Shown here: positions 26,819 to 36,407 of the stretch, piece after piece
Layout: each line of letters opens with the position of its first letter
Position numbering within the stretch: the stretch's first letter is position 1
Source of the DNA: Bacteroidota bacterium
GTDB taxonomy: Bacteria > Bacteroidota > Bacteroidia > Chitinophagales > Chitinophagaceae
Length of the DNA stretch: 64,000 nucleotides
NCBI GenBank assembly: GCA_028875875.1
Contig: JAGWUV010000006.1
Span: 42,209 to 106,208 of the forward strand
Direction of reading: 5' to 3'
Notes under the pieces: model-generated
Databases searched by the model: none
Told to the model about the DNA's origin: nothing
Seen by the model: only the letters and a program-made list of their open reading frames with translations
Program-made: the position numbers and the translations under genes

Positions 26819-27502
26819 TCACCTGATATCTTTTTCAAGCGGAATGGGAAGTTTTATGCCTAATGGGTTATAATAATTTTCTTTTACGGTACTATAAAAC
26901 CAAATTACATCGGCTATATTGGCATGGCCGTGAATATCTGCGAGTTTAAACAACAACAAGTATAGTAAGCCGGCACCTGGTATTGTGCTAATATTATTAT
27001 TGATGTATTTCCATGTTTGGAAGGAAGGCACGTGGGCCTTTTTAATGTATTCCCTGAACAAGCCATAAGAAATATCATGTTGTTCTATCGTCCAGTATAT
27101 CCTTAATTTTTCATCATTACTAAGCGAAGTTTCATTTCCTAGAATATCTATTGCAGCATTTACGCTGGCTACAGGATGCCTGTATAGAACAAGCTCTCCG
27201 TTCAATGGATGATCAACATACAAAGATTTATCATCCTCAATTTTACCAATATCATGCAGCATGGCAATGATGAGTAATTCTTCCTTCACTTTTTCAACAC
27301 TAAGCTTCAACACCTGTAATAACTCAAACATGTTGTGCAGAAAGAGGTTATGCGGCTGATTGAATAATTCTCTAACATTTTCTGTAACTGCTATCAAATG
27401 ATCTGTAAGCATGATGCCATCAGATTCGTCATAATGCCTGTCAAAGCATTGCGTTGCTTTCTGCCACCAGTCAGAGTTTTGTATTTTCTCAAAATAATTC
27501 AT
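26819..27502 (-). CDS. HD-domain protein
   Basis: This 227-residue soluble protein has an HD-type metal site (AMLHDIGKIEDD), an earlier His (DHLIAVTENV) and a later EQHDISYG. The tail LADIHGHAN completes a plausible five-ligand phosphohydrolase site. HD proteins hydrolyse nucleotides or other phosphoesters; which substrate is used cannot be said. The ATG at 27502 is used rather than a TTG at 27517. It lies 37 bases after rarA in the same direction, so it is probably co-transcribed. Confidence 0.82.
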   Translation of the reverse strand: MNYFEKIQNSDWWQKATQCFDRHYDESDGIMLTDHLIAVTENVRELFNQPHNLFLHNMFELLQVLKLSVEKVKEELLIIAMLHDIGKIEDDKSLYVDHPLNGELVLYRHPVASVNAAIDILGNETSLSNDEKLRIYWTIEQHDISYGLFREYIKKAHVPSFQTWKYINNNISTIPGAGLLYLLLFKLADIHGHANIADVIWFYSTVKENYYNPLGIKLPIPLEKDIR

Positions 27503-27539
27503 TGTGTCAGCCGTCAACAGTTTGATAAGTAGGAGATGG

Positions 27540-28805
27540 TTAGTACCTGTATTTATCTTTCCATCTTTCTTTTAAAAATTTTCTGATTTCATTTTCTCTT
27601 GCATTATTACCGGGTGTATATAAGGTGGTTCCTGCAATTTTATCGGGTAAGTATTCCTGTTCAATAAAATTATTTTCTCCCAGATGCGAATATTGGTAGT
27701 TCTTTCCATAGTTCAGGTCTTTCATTAATTGAGTAGGCGCATTTCGAATGTGTAAAGGCACGGGCAGATCACCTGTTCTGCTAACGATCATCGATGCAAT
27801 ATTAATTGCTTCATACGAAGCATTGCTTTTAGGTGAAGTAGCTAAATAAATAGCACATTGTGATAGAATGATTCTTGACTCTGGATAACCGATTTTATTA
27901 ACTGCATCAAATGTGGCATTAGCTAGTAATAAAGCATTTGGATTTGCATTGCCAATATCTTCACTGGCCAAGATCAGCATTCTTCTGGCTATGAATTTTA
28001 CATCTTCCCCGCCCTCAATCATTCTTGCCAACCAATATACAGCCCCGTTAGGATCGCTGCCGCGAATACTTTTGATGAATGCAGAAATGATATCATAATG
28101 TTGCTCTCCGTTCTTATCATATAAAGCTATCTTTTGTTGTGCTACGGCCATTACATAATCATCCGTAATAACAACTTTTTCATTTTTTGAAGAAAGCACT
28201 ACCAGTTCAAAAAGATTCAGCAGTTTACGGGCATCTCCTCCGGAAATATTAATAAGAGCTGCTGTTTCTTTTAATGTTATTTGTTTACTGCGTAAAAGTG
28301 CATCTTGCTCAATTGCATCTTGCAAAATTTGTATCATGTCTTTTTCTTCCAGTGGTTTTAATACATATACCTGGCAACGGCTTAACAAAGCAGCATTTAC
28401 TTCAAAAGACGGATTTTCTGTTGTAGCGCCAATCAATGTGATGATGCCTTTTTCAACTGCACCTAATAAAGCATCTTGCTGGCCCTTATTGAAACGATGA
28501 ATTTCATCAATAAATAAAATAGCTTTTGTATGATGTTTAGCTTCTTCTATAGCTTCTCTAACATCTTTCACCCCGCTGCTAATTGCACTGAGTTGAAAGA
28601 AGGGAACTTGTAAAGTTTGTGCAATGATATTGGCAATAGTTGTTTTTCCAACACCGGGAGGTCCCCATAAAATAATGGAGGGAATTCGTCCCTGTTCAAT
28701 TGCTGTTCTAAGAATACTTCCTTTGCCTGTTAAATGTTGTTGGCCTGCAATAGAGTCTAATGTCACAGGTCGCATTCGCTCTGCCAACGGTGCATTTGTA
28801 TTCAT
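27540..28805 (-). CDS. rarA: Replication-associated recombination protein A (AAA ATPase)
   Basis: This 421-residue clamp-loader-like AAA+ ATPase has Walker A GPPGVGKTT, Walker B LFIDEIHRF, sensor 1 GATTENPSFEVN, the arginine-finger SRC motif and sensor 2 GGDARKLLNL. The C-terminal tetramerisation part contains GSDPNGAVYWLARM and ASEDIGNANP. This is the RarA/MgsA/WRNIP1 family, which acts at stalled replication forks. Length and motifs are complete. Confidence 0.95.
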   Translation of the reverse strand: MNTNAPLAERMRPVTLDSIAGQQHLTGKGSILRTAIEQGRIPSIILWGPPGVGKTTIANIIAQTLQVPFFQLSAISSGVKDVREAIEEAKHHTKAILFIDEIHRFNKGQQDALLGAVEKGIITLIGATTENPSFEVNAALLSRCQVYVLKPLEEKDMIQILQDAIEQDALLRSKQITLKETAALINISGGDARKLLNLFELVVLSSKNEKVVITDDYVMAVAQQKIALYDKNGEQHYDIISAFIKSIRGSDPNGAVYWLARMIEGGEDVKFIARRMLILASEDIGNANPNALLLANATFDAVNKIGYPESRIILSQCAIYLATSPKSNASYEAINIASMIVSRTGDLPVPLHIRNAPTQLMKDLNYGKNYQYSHLGENNFIEQEYLPDKIAGTTLYTPGNNARENEIRKFLKERWKDKYRY

Positions 28806-28832
28806 ACAGGAAAAGTAAGAAAAATTGGAGTC

Positions 28833-29339
28833 TTACTCTTTATCAAAAACATGGACATAAGCTTTTAAAAGCCTGAAAGTGATGGATAAATGAATCAACA
28901 AAATACCCGAAAAAGTAAGCAGGAAATAAATTGCACCTCTTATAATCTTCATCAAAGATTCTATGGTGTAACCCGCAGGAAGTGAGGCTCCCTGCATGGC
29001 AATAGAATCTGTAATAACTTGTTTAACTGTTGCATCGCTGCGTAAGAGCCCAATGGCTTGTATAATATTTAAAGCAACAAATCCAACAGTAACGTAGGCA
29101 TTTACTTTCAGCCAGTCTTTTGTTGAGGGCTTTAAAGGAATAGATCTTTCAATGCCTTTACTTAAAAAAATAAAACTTATGAAAACATAGATGACCATCG
29201 CCGCTAATATAAAAACCCCAAGCAATAATGCAGGCTGTGCTAAGCCGGCAAAAAGAAATAGAACATCAATGGCGCCGAATATACCGGCAATGGGTAGCAG
29301 TATGTAAGTTAATATGCGATAAAGTGATAGCATTTTCAT
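28833..29339 (-). CDS. Hypothetical membrane protein (four segments)
   Basis: This 168-residue protein has four hydrophobic helices (about 7-30, 35-58, 82-100 and 136-158) and a charged loop (SKGIERSIPLKPSTKDW). I do not recognise the family. It lies just upstream of rarA on the same strand (27-base gap) and downstream of the transglutaminase operon. It has no signal peptide apart from the first helix. Function unknown. Confidence 0.75.
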   Translation of the reverse strand: MKMLSLYRILTYILLPIAGIFGAIDVLFLFAGLAQPALLLGVFILAAMVIYVFISFIFLSKGIERSIPLKPSTKDWLKVNAYVTVGFVALNIIQAIGLLRSDATVKQVITDSIAMQGASLPAGYTIESLMKIIRGAIYFLLTFSGILLIHLSITFRLLKAYVHVFDKE

Positions 29340-29377
29340 GTAGCAAAGTTAATGGGTGCAAAGTTGTGATAATTTTT

Positions 29378-30325
29378 TTATTGCTGCTGTTGCCCTGTAA
29401 AACTCTCATCCTGTAAAGTAGTATCTGAATTAAATGGTTCGGCTTGCATTTGTACGTTATTCTTTTCTTCAAAAATGTGACCATCTTCATACCCTACCGA
29501 AACATATACATATAACTTTTGCCTGGCGGGTCCTTTGAAAGTTCCCTTAATTGGGGTACAATCATTAAAATGATTGCCCACGGCCAGTTTAACATGGTTA
29601 TTGGTTACCCAGATATTGTTAGTAGGGTCAATACCTGCATAGCCAAACCCGGGAATGTAGGCCTCTACCCAAGCGTGGGTTGCTCCTTCTCCACGCATGC
29701 CATTTTTATTAGGGCAGATATAACCGCTTACATAACGGCAGGGAATATGTAATGTTCGTAATAGTTGTAGCATGAGGTGTGCGAAATCTTGGCATACTCC
29801 TGATTTATGACTTAATATTTCATCTACTGTAGTTTCAATGTTGGTAATGCCTTTTATATATTTAAACTGCTTGAAAATAAGTTCACTGCAGGCTTCAACG
29901 GTAGCTGCTATGCTTTTGCCGGCAGGTTGTATAATTTGTATTAAATCATCAATAGCAGTTTGCGATTTAATATTGTCCGGGTTGCTTAACTCTAACAATT
30001 GTAAGTTACTGGTTACTTCTTTTTTTAGTTCGTCCCAACCTGCATGGAAGTTTAATCTTAGTTGAGAAGACCCTGTTGTTCTTACAAGTAATTTGCTTTC
30101 TATTACCAGTTCATTATGCAAAGGTAATAGGTTAAATATGCCGGTTTTGTTTCCCCAATAGTCATTATATATATGTATATCCGGCTCTTGTGTGATGAGC
30201 AGTTCATGTTGAAGTACTTCCTGTTCTGAACACTGATAAGGAAATATTTTTATTTCGTTAATGCTTTCTTTTACGGGCCTGTCGTACTCGTATTGGGTAA
30301 TGTGATGTATCTTAAATATAGGCAT
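29378..30325 (-). CDS. Transglutaminase-like cysteine peptidase family protein
   Basis: This 315-residue protein has an N-terminal beta-sandwich (IHHITQYEYDRPVKES) followed by a transglutaminase core. The Cys motif is GVCQDFAHLM, the His is in ATHAWVEAY and the Asp in GIDPTNN, a complete catalytic triad. No signal peptide is present, so it is likely cytoplasmic. It is the last gene of a three-gene operon with the alpha-E and ATP-grasp proteins, a combination conserved in many bacteria. The family includes amidases, peptidases and transamidases; its reaction in this trio is not known. Confidence 0.9.
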   Translation of the reverse strand: MPIFKIHHITQYEYDRPVKESINEIKIFPYQCSEQEVLQHELLITQEPDIHIYNDYWGNKTGIFNLLPLHNELVIESKLLVRTTGSSQLRLNFHAGWDELKKEVTSNLQLLELSNPDNIKSQTAIDDLIQIIQPAGKSIAATVEACSELIFKQFKYIKGITNIETTVDEILSHKSGVCQDFAHLMLQLLRTLHIPCRYVSGYICPNKNGMRGEGATHAWVEAYIPGFGYAGIDPTNNIWVTNNHVKLAVGNHFNDCTPIKGTFKGPARQKLYVYVSVGYEDGHIFEEKNNVQMQAEPFNSDTTLQDESFTGQQQQ

Positions 30326-30340
30326 GGTTAGATATCAAAA

Positions 30341-31273
30341 TTAAGCATACGAAAAGAAATGCTGTGCCAGCTGATTGCTGAATTGCAGTAATTCTTTTCT
30401 AATTTCTTTGAGATAGGATTGTAAAGTAAGTGCATTTAGGGAATTGAAATCGGTGTATTCCACTTTACTTAAAAGTCTGCCAAGTTGTTTGGTCAATGTT
30501 TGGATTTCCGCAGAAGTATCATGCTCAATTATCAACTGAAAATATTTATCAATTCTTTTCAAGGTATATAAAACACTCCTTGTAAAGTTAACATTGAATA
30601 AAACCTGGTGTAATGCATTTAAATTATGGGTACCCGTTCTATAGGTTTTTAAATGCAGCTCGTAACCGGAAAGCGAAAGTAATAAAGGCCTCCATTGTAA
30701 AATATCTTTTTCATTATCCAACTGGTATGCTACCTGCCCAAAATAAAGGTCGGTCATTTCAATAGTCAATAAGCATCTTTCGATATGTCTTCCTAAACTC
30801 ATAAAACTCCATCCCATACCTCTGGGCATAGTTGTATCAGCAACGCCATTGTATAAAATGCATTCCGTTGATAAGCGTTCTATTGTTTCAATAGCTTCAA
30901 ACCCTTGTAGTGAAAGAGGTTGATTGATCAGGTGGTATAATTGGTTCACCTGCTCCCATACCTCTTTTGTAATATGATCCTGTACTCCTCTGGCATTTTC
31001 CCGTGCTCTGTGAATCATTACTTTTAGCGCATTCGGATTATTTATATCTAACAAAAGGGCTTGCAAAGCATATTCTGTGTTATGCTTCAATAAGGAAAGC
31101 TCACTGTTATTTTTATTGGTAAATATTTGTAATACAGGTTCCCAGGAAAGATGTTCATTCACCCCCTTATCTAACATTAAAATATAATGGGTTTGTGTGC
31201 TGCGAAGTAAGCCATCACTTCTTTCCATATAGCGGCTTAGCCAAAATATTGAGTCTGCAATCCTGCTCAGCAT
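30341..31273 (-). CDS. Alpha-E domain protein (DUF403)
   Basis: This 310-residue all-helical protein begins MLSRIADSIFWLSRYMERSD, the hallmark start of the alpha-E family. It also has NARGVQDHITKEVWEQVNQLY and GRHIERCLLTIEM. No enzymatic motif is known. It sits between the ATP-grasp protein upstream (103-base gap) and the transglutaminase (15-base gap), the typical arrangement in which alpha-E proteins occur, sometimes as fusions with the ATP-grasp partner. Confidence 0.92.
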   Translation of the reverse strand: MLSRIADSIFWLSRYMERSDGLLRSTQTHYILMLDKGVNEHLSWEPVLQIFTNKNNSELSLLKHNTEYALQALLLDINNPNALKVMIHRARENARGVQDHITKEVWEQVNQLYHLINQPLSLQGFEAIETIERLSTECILYNGVADTTMPRGMGWSFMSLGRHIERCLLTIEMTDLYFGQVAYQLDNEKDILQWRPLLLSLSGYELHLKTYRTGTHNLNALHQVLFNVNFTRSVLYTLKRIDKYFQLIIEHDTSAEIQTLTKQLGRLLSKVEYTDFNSLNALTLQSYLKEIRKELLQFSNQLAQHFFSYA

Positions 31274-31376
31274 AAAGAAAAATTATTTTAATGGGTAATC
31301 AGCTTTTTTTTCGTTGTACGACTTAGGTTGTATAGATATTTACTTTATGTCCTTTATTATCATAAATACTTTGTAG

Positions 31377-32822
31377 TTAGTCAATGATCCAGGTGTCCTT
31401 ACTTCCTCCTCCCTGTGATGAATTTACTATCAATGATCCCTCTTTTAGAGCTACTCGTGTTAATCCTCCAGGAACTATTTTTACTCCTTTAGGTCCACAT
31501 AAAGCATAAGGTCTTAGATCAACATGTCTCGGTACAAATTTGCCGTTCAGGAAACAGGGAACAGTAGATAATTGAATGATTGGTTGTGCAATAAAACTTC
31601 TGGGATCTTCTTCCACAGCGGCTTTAAATGCATCGATCTCTTCTTCATTGGCTTTATTGCCCATTAACATTCCATATCCTCCTGATTGATTGGTACGTTT
31701 GATCACCATATTATTTATATTGGAAAAAACGTACTGCCTTGCTTCTTCATTACTAAGTTCATAAGTCGGAACATTAGGAAGTATAGGATCTTCATTTAAA
31801 TAATATTTGATCATTGAGGGAACATGGTTATAAACAGCCTTGTCATCCGCAACTCCATTACCCATTGCATTTACAATAGCCACATTGCCTTTTCTGTAAG
31901 CCCCTATAAGCCCGGGAACTCCTAAAACACTATCCGGCCTGAATACCAGAGGATCTAAAAATTCATCATCTACTCTTCTGTAAATCACATGTACCTGCTG
32001 TAAACCACGGGTTGTTTTCATAAAAACTTTATGGTTGTCAATCATTAAGTCTCTTCCTTCAACCAACGGTATACCCATGGTTCTTGCCAGGAAAGTATGT
32101 TCATAATATGCAGAGTTGTAAATACCTGGAGTAAGTAAAACCACAGTTGGGTTTGATATTTGTTGCGGTGCCAGTGATAATAGTATCTCATGCAGTAAGA
32201 GTGGATAGTTATTTACCATTCTTACTTTATTATTGGAAAGCATTCCGGGGAATAATCTTTTTGTTACTTCCCTGTTTTCCAGCATGTAGCTTACGCCGGA
32301 GGGTGTACGAAGATTATCTTCTAAAATATAAAAGGTACCATCCTGCCCACGTATAAGGTCAATACCACTGATATGAACATAAATATCGTAAGGTACTTTT
32401 ATACCAAACACTTCACGTGTGTAATGCGGACAAGAGGCGATGAGCTCTGCTGGTATTATCTTGTCTTTGATAATCTGCTGATCACTGTATATGTCTTTTA
32501 GAAAAAGATTGAGTGCTTTTAAGCGTTGCTGTATTCCGTTTTCAATATGATCCCATTCATTCGCAGCAATAATACGGGGTATGATATCGAAAGGGAAGAT
32601 GCGTTCAATTCCTGCATTATCAGTATATACCGTGAAGGTGATGCCCTGATTCATAAATAACTCGCTGGCAAGTAAATCTTTTTGCTCCAGGTCCTGAACA
32701 GAAAATTGCTCAAGGGCTTTTACCACTTGTTGGTATTGCGTTCTTATACCATGCTGATTAAGCATTTCATCCCACAGCGGGGAAGCAATATTGTATTGCG
32801 CTAGCAGTTCTTTGCAGTTCAT
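31377..32822 (-). CDS. Circularly permuted type 2 ATP-grasp protein
   Basis: This 481-residue protein has the DUF404/DUF407 features: YDIYVHISGIDLIRGQDG, EDNLRTPSGVSYMLENR, LTPGIYNSAYYEHTFLA, RRVDDEFLDPL, NQSGGYGMLMG and HVDLRPYALCG. The family is predicted to be an ATP-dependent carboxylate-amine ligase with permuted ATP-grasp motifs. As first gene of the trio with alpha-E and transglutaminase it may make a peptide-like product. The ATG at 32822 is preferred because the upstream in-frame ATG at 32861 adds an unlikely hydrophobic extension. Confidence 0.9.
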   Translation of the reverse strand: MNCKELLAQYNIASPLWDEMLNQHGIRTQYQQVVKALEQFSVQDLEQKDLLASELFMNQGITFTVYTDNAGIERIFPFDIIPRIIAANEWDHIENGIQQRLKALNLFLKDIYSDQQIIKDKIIPAELIASCPHYTREVFGIKVPYDIYVHISGIDLIRGQDGTFYILEDNLRTPSGVSYMLENREVTKRLFPGMLSNNKVRMVNNYPLLLHEILLSLAPQQISNPTVVLLTPGIYNSAYYEHTFLARTMGIPLVEGRDLMIDNHKVFMKTTRGLQQVHVIYRRVDDEFLDPLVFRPDSVLGVPGLIGAYRKGNVAIVNAMGNGVADDKAVYNHVPSMIKYYLNEDPILPNVPTYELSNEEARQYVFSNINNMVIKRTNQSGGYGMLMGNKANEEEIDAFKAAVEEDPRSFIAQPIIQLSTVPCFLNGKFVPRHVDLRPYALCGPKGVKIVPGGLTRVALKEGSLIVNSSQGGGSKDTWIID

Positions 32823-32913
32823 TGGCAGGAAGTTTGGTATATAAAAAAAGATTGCATCCATATATAATGGCGGGCAATCTTATATGCTCAATTTAGGAAT
32901 AAATGAGTACAAA

Positions 32914-33024
32914 ATGGAAAATACTTTTAAAGCAGATGTGTTGACCTGTAAGGTAAACGATCCACAGGTAAGTCTGAAAAAAGAAAAGCCTGCAATTAGC
33001 AGACCTTTCAATAGTTTATCATGA
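32914..33024 (+). CDS. Possible small ORF (36 aa)
   Basis: An ATG-to-TGA reading frame of 36 residues, starting MENTFKADVL and ending RPFNSLS, lies in the gap between the ATP-grasp and aspS genes, opposite in strand to both. No clear promoter or ribosome site is seen. It may be chance. Confidence 0.2.
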   Translation: MENTFKADVLTCKVNDPQVSLKKEKPAISRPFNSLS

Positions 33025-33029
33025 AATGG

Positions 33030-34859
33030 TTATTGCTTCAGATCAAGTTTTATCTGTAATTCATCAAACTGTTTAGCATCAATGCTCGAAGGTGCATCCA
33101 ACATTACATCGCGACCGCTATTATTTTTAGGGAATGCAATAAAATCACGGATGCTTTCACTACCGCCTAAAATTGCACATAACCTGTCGAAGCCAAAAGC
33201 TAAACCTCCATGTGGCGGAGCACCATATTCAAATGCTCCGAGTAGGAACCCGAATTTATGTTGCTGTTCTGCCTCATCCATACCTAATGCTTCAAACATT
33301 TTTTCCTGCAACTGGCGTTGGAAAATACGAATAGAGCCGCCACCAATCTCGTTGCCGTTTAATACCAGATCGTAAGCGTTGGCCTTGATATTAGCATAAG
33401 GATGTTCCAAATATTTGGAAGCATCGGTAATAACAGGAGAGTTGTTGATCATTGTTGCAATATCACTGGGCTTAGGGGAGGTGAAAGGGTGGTGCCTTGC
33501 TACCCAACGATTTTCTTCTTCTGCGTATTCAAACAGCGGGAAGTCCAATACCCAAAGCAGTTTAAACTCATTGTCTTTTCTCATTCCCAAACGTTTACCC
33601 ATTTCCAAACGCAGCTCACTCATAGCTTTTCGTGTACGCTCTTCAGTACCTGCAAGAATTAATACAAGGTCACCTGCCTTAGCACCTGCAGCATCAGCAA
33701 TAGCTTTCAGCTTTTCTTCACTGTAAAATTTATCTACGCTGCTTTTATACGTACCATCAGTATTTACTTTAATAAATACCAATCCCTTCATACCGATCTG
33801 CGGACGTTTTACCCACTCCGTAATTTCATCTGTTTGTTTGCGGGTGTACTCACTGCAACCCGGAACAGCAATGGCAATAACGGTTTCAGCTTCATCAAAC
33901 ACTTTAAAATCTGCTCCACCCACTAATTCCGACTGGTCTTTTTTGTTTACATAAACAGAGGCAGGTTTTTTTATGTTGAGTAGTGGCATGCCAAAGCGAA
34001 TGTCCGGTTTATCATTACCATAATTCCACATAGCATCCTCCCAGGTCATGCGTTCTACTTTCTCTGAATAGTCTATATTCTTTACATCTTTAAAAATTCT
34101 CTTTACCAGACCTTCAAACATATTCAGGATGTCTTCCTGTTCAACGAAGCTCATTTCACAATCTATCTGTGTAAACTCCGGCTGGCGGTCGGCTCTCAGG
34201 TCTTCATCACGAAAACATTTTACAATCTGGTAGTAACGGTCGTAACCACTTACCATTAATAATTGCTTGAATGTTTGTGGCGACTGTGGTAAAGCGTAGA
34301 ACTGGCCGGGGTTCATACGGCTGGGTACTACAAAATCCCTCGCCCCTTCTGGGGTTGATTTTATAAGGAAAGGGGTTTCAATATCCATGAAGTTGTTCTC
34401 ATGCAGGTAATTGCGGGTACTTCTGCTCACTGCATAACGCAACTCTAAATTTTTCTTTACTGCATTACGACGTAAATCAAGATAGCGGTATTTCATACGA
34501 AGATCATCGCCACCATCGGTTTCATCGGTAATCGTAAAAGGAGGTACTTCCGATTTGTTCAGTATCGTAAATGCCGTTACCGTTAGTTCAATATCTCCGG
34601 TAGGAATATTTTTATTTTTATTGCTCCGCTCAGTTACAATACCGGTTACCTGCAACACAAACTCACGTCCCAGTGGGTTTTCATCGAGTTGTTTATTCAG
34701 TTCTTCTCCAAACAGCAATTGTGTAATACCATAACGGTCACGCAGATCAATGAAAGTGATACTACCGAATTTACGAACGGTTTGCACCCAGCCAGCCAGG
34801 GCTACCGTTTGATTCACGTGTTCAATTCTCAGCTCTCCACAGGTATGCGAACGATACAT
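33030..34859 (-). CDS. aspS: Aspartyl-tRNA synthetase
   Basis: This 609-residue class IIb synthetase has an OB-fold anticodon-binding domain (about 1-110: [21 protein letters not shown]). Motif 2 is [18 protein letters not shown], a bacterial GAD insert follows (about 300-430), and motif 3 is [10 protein letters not shown]. It charges tRNA(Asp) with aspartate. The aspartate-binding QIDCE is intact. The gene has a long upstream region (to a -7 box near 35060) that includes a palindromic repeat. Downstream is a 168-base spacer. Confidence 0.97.
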   Translation of the reverse strand: MYRSHTCGELRIEHVNQTVALAGWVQTVRKFGSITFIDLRDRYGITQLLFGEELNKQLDENPLGREFVLQVTGIVTERSNKNKNIPTGDIELTVTAFTILNKSEVPPFTITDETDGGDDLRMKYRYLDLRRNAVKKNLELRYAVSRSTRNYLHENNFMDIETPFLIKSTPEGARDFVVPSRMNPGQFYALPQSPQTFKQLLMVSGYDRYYQIVKCFRDEDLRADRQPEFTQIDCEMSFVEQEDILNMFEGLVKRIFKDVKNIDYSEKVERMTWEDAMWNYGNDKPDIRFGMPLLNIKKPASVYVNKKDQSELVGGADFKVFDEAETVIAIAVPGCSEYTRKQTDEITEWVKRPQIGMKGLVFIKVNTDGTYKSSVDKFYSEEKLKAIADAAGAKAGDLVLILAGTEERTRKAMSELRLEMGKRLGMRKDNEFKLLWVLDFPLFEYAEEENRWVARHHPFTSPKPSDIATMINNSPVITDASKYLEHPYANIKANAYDLVLNGNEIGGGSIRIFQRQLQEKMFEALGMDEAEQQHKFGFLLGAFEYGAPPHGGLAFGFDRLCAILGGSESIRDFIAFPKNNSGRDVMLDAPSSIDAKQFDELQIKLDLKQ

Positions 34860-34930
34860 TTTAATGAGGGTTTGAAATTTATGATGTAAAGCTTCTTTTA
34901 CTTTTTTTGTTACCGGCTTTTGTATTTCAT

Positions 34931-35010
34931 GGCATCGCCTGTTGTGTCACTCACTTGTACTTCCTGTTCAATAGGGATCGAGGTGTTGCAGTGTGCGACG
35001 CAACGATGCC
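34931..35010. repeat. Dispersed palindromic intergenic repeat, copy 2
   Basis: An imperfect inverted repeat has its left arm at 34931-34954 (GGCATCG...GTTGTGTCAC) and its right arm at 34991-35010 (GTGTGCGACGCAACGATGCC). It lies between divergent aspS and the MFS gene, within the presumed aspS leader. Confidence 0.65.
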
Positions 35011-35056
35011 TAATGGCTGTTCCGCCTGACGGGAACAAAAGCTTGGTAACGGGCTG

Positions 35057-35064
35057 CAAATATA
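35057..35064 (-). promoter_or_regulatory. -7 box, probably of aspS
   Basis: TATATTTG on the minus strand matches TAnnTTTG fully. It would give aspS a leader of about 190 bases that spans repeat copy 2. Confidence 0.5.
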
Positions 35065-35114
35065 GGCGAAATGGCAGTTTAAAGGAGGGTGCTTAACGTA
35101 ATGATTAAACATTG

Positions 35115-35122
35115 CATCTTTG
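35115..35122 (+). promoter_or_regulatory. -7-like box of the MFS gene
   Basis: CATCTTTG, one base from the -7 consensus, lies 8 bases before the ATG at 35131. This argues against the in-frame GTG (35089) and ATG (35101) upstream as starts. Confidence 0.4.
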
Positions 35123-35130
35123 CAGGCGTT

Positions 35131-36285
35131 ATGACAGAACTTCCCGCTGATAAGCAGCAGTTAAGAAAATACAGGTGGGCTTTATTTGTATTCTTTTTTA
35201 TTTCAGGGTTACGTTTTGCCAGCTGGGCAAGCCGTATCCCGGATATACAGGCCCATTTACATTTAAGCGATGCAGGTTTAGGATCTGTATTGTTTGCATT
35301 ACCCATCGGCTCAATGGCAGGCTTACCGGTTTCGGGCTATTGCGTTACGCGTTTTGGTAGCAGAAAAACCTTGCTTATCGCGGCATTAATTTTCCCGGTA
35401 ACAATGATCGGAATTGGCTTGTCAGACACCGTTGCTACTCTTTTTACCCTTCTTTTCTTTTTTGGCTTATCGAGCAACCTCCTCAATATTTCAATGAATA
35501 CCCAGGCCGTAGCCGTAGAAGCATTGTATAAAAGAAGCATCATGGCCAGCTTTCATGGAACCTGGAGTTTAGGTGGTTTTACAGGGGCTGCCTTTAGTAC
35601 GTGGATGATGAGTATGCATGTTAATCCCCTGCATCATTTCATTATTATCAGTAGCATAAGTTTAATATCTATGCTGCTGGTATATTCCAATACCATAAAA
35701 CAGGATGTGGGCAAGAAAAGTAGCGGTAAGATATTCAGTAAGCCTGATAGGTTTTTACTGTTGTTGGGTATCATTGCTTTCAGCAGCATGGTTTGCGAAG
35801 GAACCATGGCCGACTGGAGTGGTGTGTATTTCAGGAAAATATTGCATGCCCCAGCCGGTTTGGTTACGCTTGGTTATGTAGCATATATGAGTATGATGAC
35901 CACAGGGCGTTTTCTTGGTGATCGTTTTGTATCGCGGATGGGTGTTTCAAAAGTAATTAAATGGAGCGGATTGGTTATTGCAACAGGTTTGCTGATAGCT
36001 GTTACAATGCCTTATATTGCTACTGCAGTGATAGGTTTTTTATTTGTAGGAATGGGGGTTTCTTCTGTTGTTCCTCTTAGTTATGCGATGGCAGGACGTT
36101 CAAAAAAAATGACTCCCGGTGTGGCTATTGCTGCTGTATCCAGTGTGGGTTTTCTGGGTTTTTTAATTGGTCCGCCAATGATTGGCTTTATAGCACAGGC
36201 GGCGGATTTGCGTTGGGCTTTTGTACTGATAGCCATACTGGGTTTAGGTACAACAATTGTATCGGGAAAGCTGAAGGAAGTTTAA
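35131..36285 (+). CDS. MFS transporter (YbjJ-like)
   Basis: This is a membrane protein of 384 residues with about twelve hydrophobic helices in two halves. It has RFASWASRIPDIQAHLHLSDAGLG-like N-terminal features, a loop DRxGxR-like TRFGSRKTL after helix 2, and STWSLGG-like HGTWSLGGFTGAA. A second-half motif (TMADWSGVYF) is also typical of the YbjJ-like MFS subgroup of putative exporters. The substrate is unknown. The ATG at 35131 is preferred because the promoter-like box overlaps the longer starts. It is divergent from aspS. Confidence 0.82.
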   Translation: MTELPADKQQLRKYRWALFVFFFISGLRFASWASRIPDIQAHLHLSDAGLGSVLFALPIGSMAGLPVSGYCVTRFGSRKTLLIAALIFPVTMIGIGLSDTVATLFTLLFFFGLSSNLLNISMNTQAVAVEALYKRSIMASFHGTWSLGGFTGAAFSTWMMSMHVNPLHHFIIISSISLISMLLVYSNTIKQDVGKKSSGKIFSKPDRFLLLLGIIAFSSMVCEGTMADWSGVYFRKILHAPAGLVTLGYVAYMSMMTTGRFLGDRFVSRMGVSKVIKWSGLVIATGLLIAVTMPYIATAVIGFLFVGMGVSSVVPLSYAMAGRSKKMTPGVAIAAVSSVGFLGFLIGPPMIGFIAQAADLRWAFVLIAILGLGTTIVSGKLKEV

Positions 36286-36407
36286 TTACGTTAAAGAAAA
36301 TATAAATACTTCTGCCGCTGATGCTTTGCTTATTTCTGGTGAAGGAATTGCATAGGTACACTTAACAACATTTGTTGTTTTCAATGTAACCCTACAAAAA
36401 ATAAGCT

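Noticed and set aside
34860..35056. T-box or other riboswitch in the aspS leader
   Set aside because: No T-box consensus or known riboswitch pattern is visible; T-boxes are not typical of Bacteroidota. The structure there is explained by the palindromic repeat.
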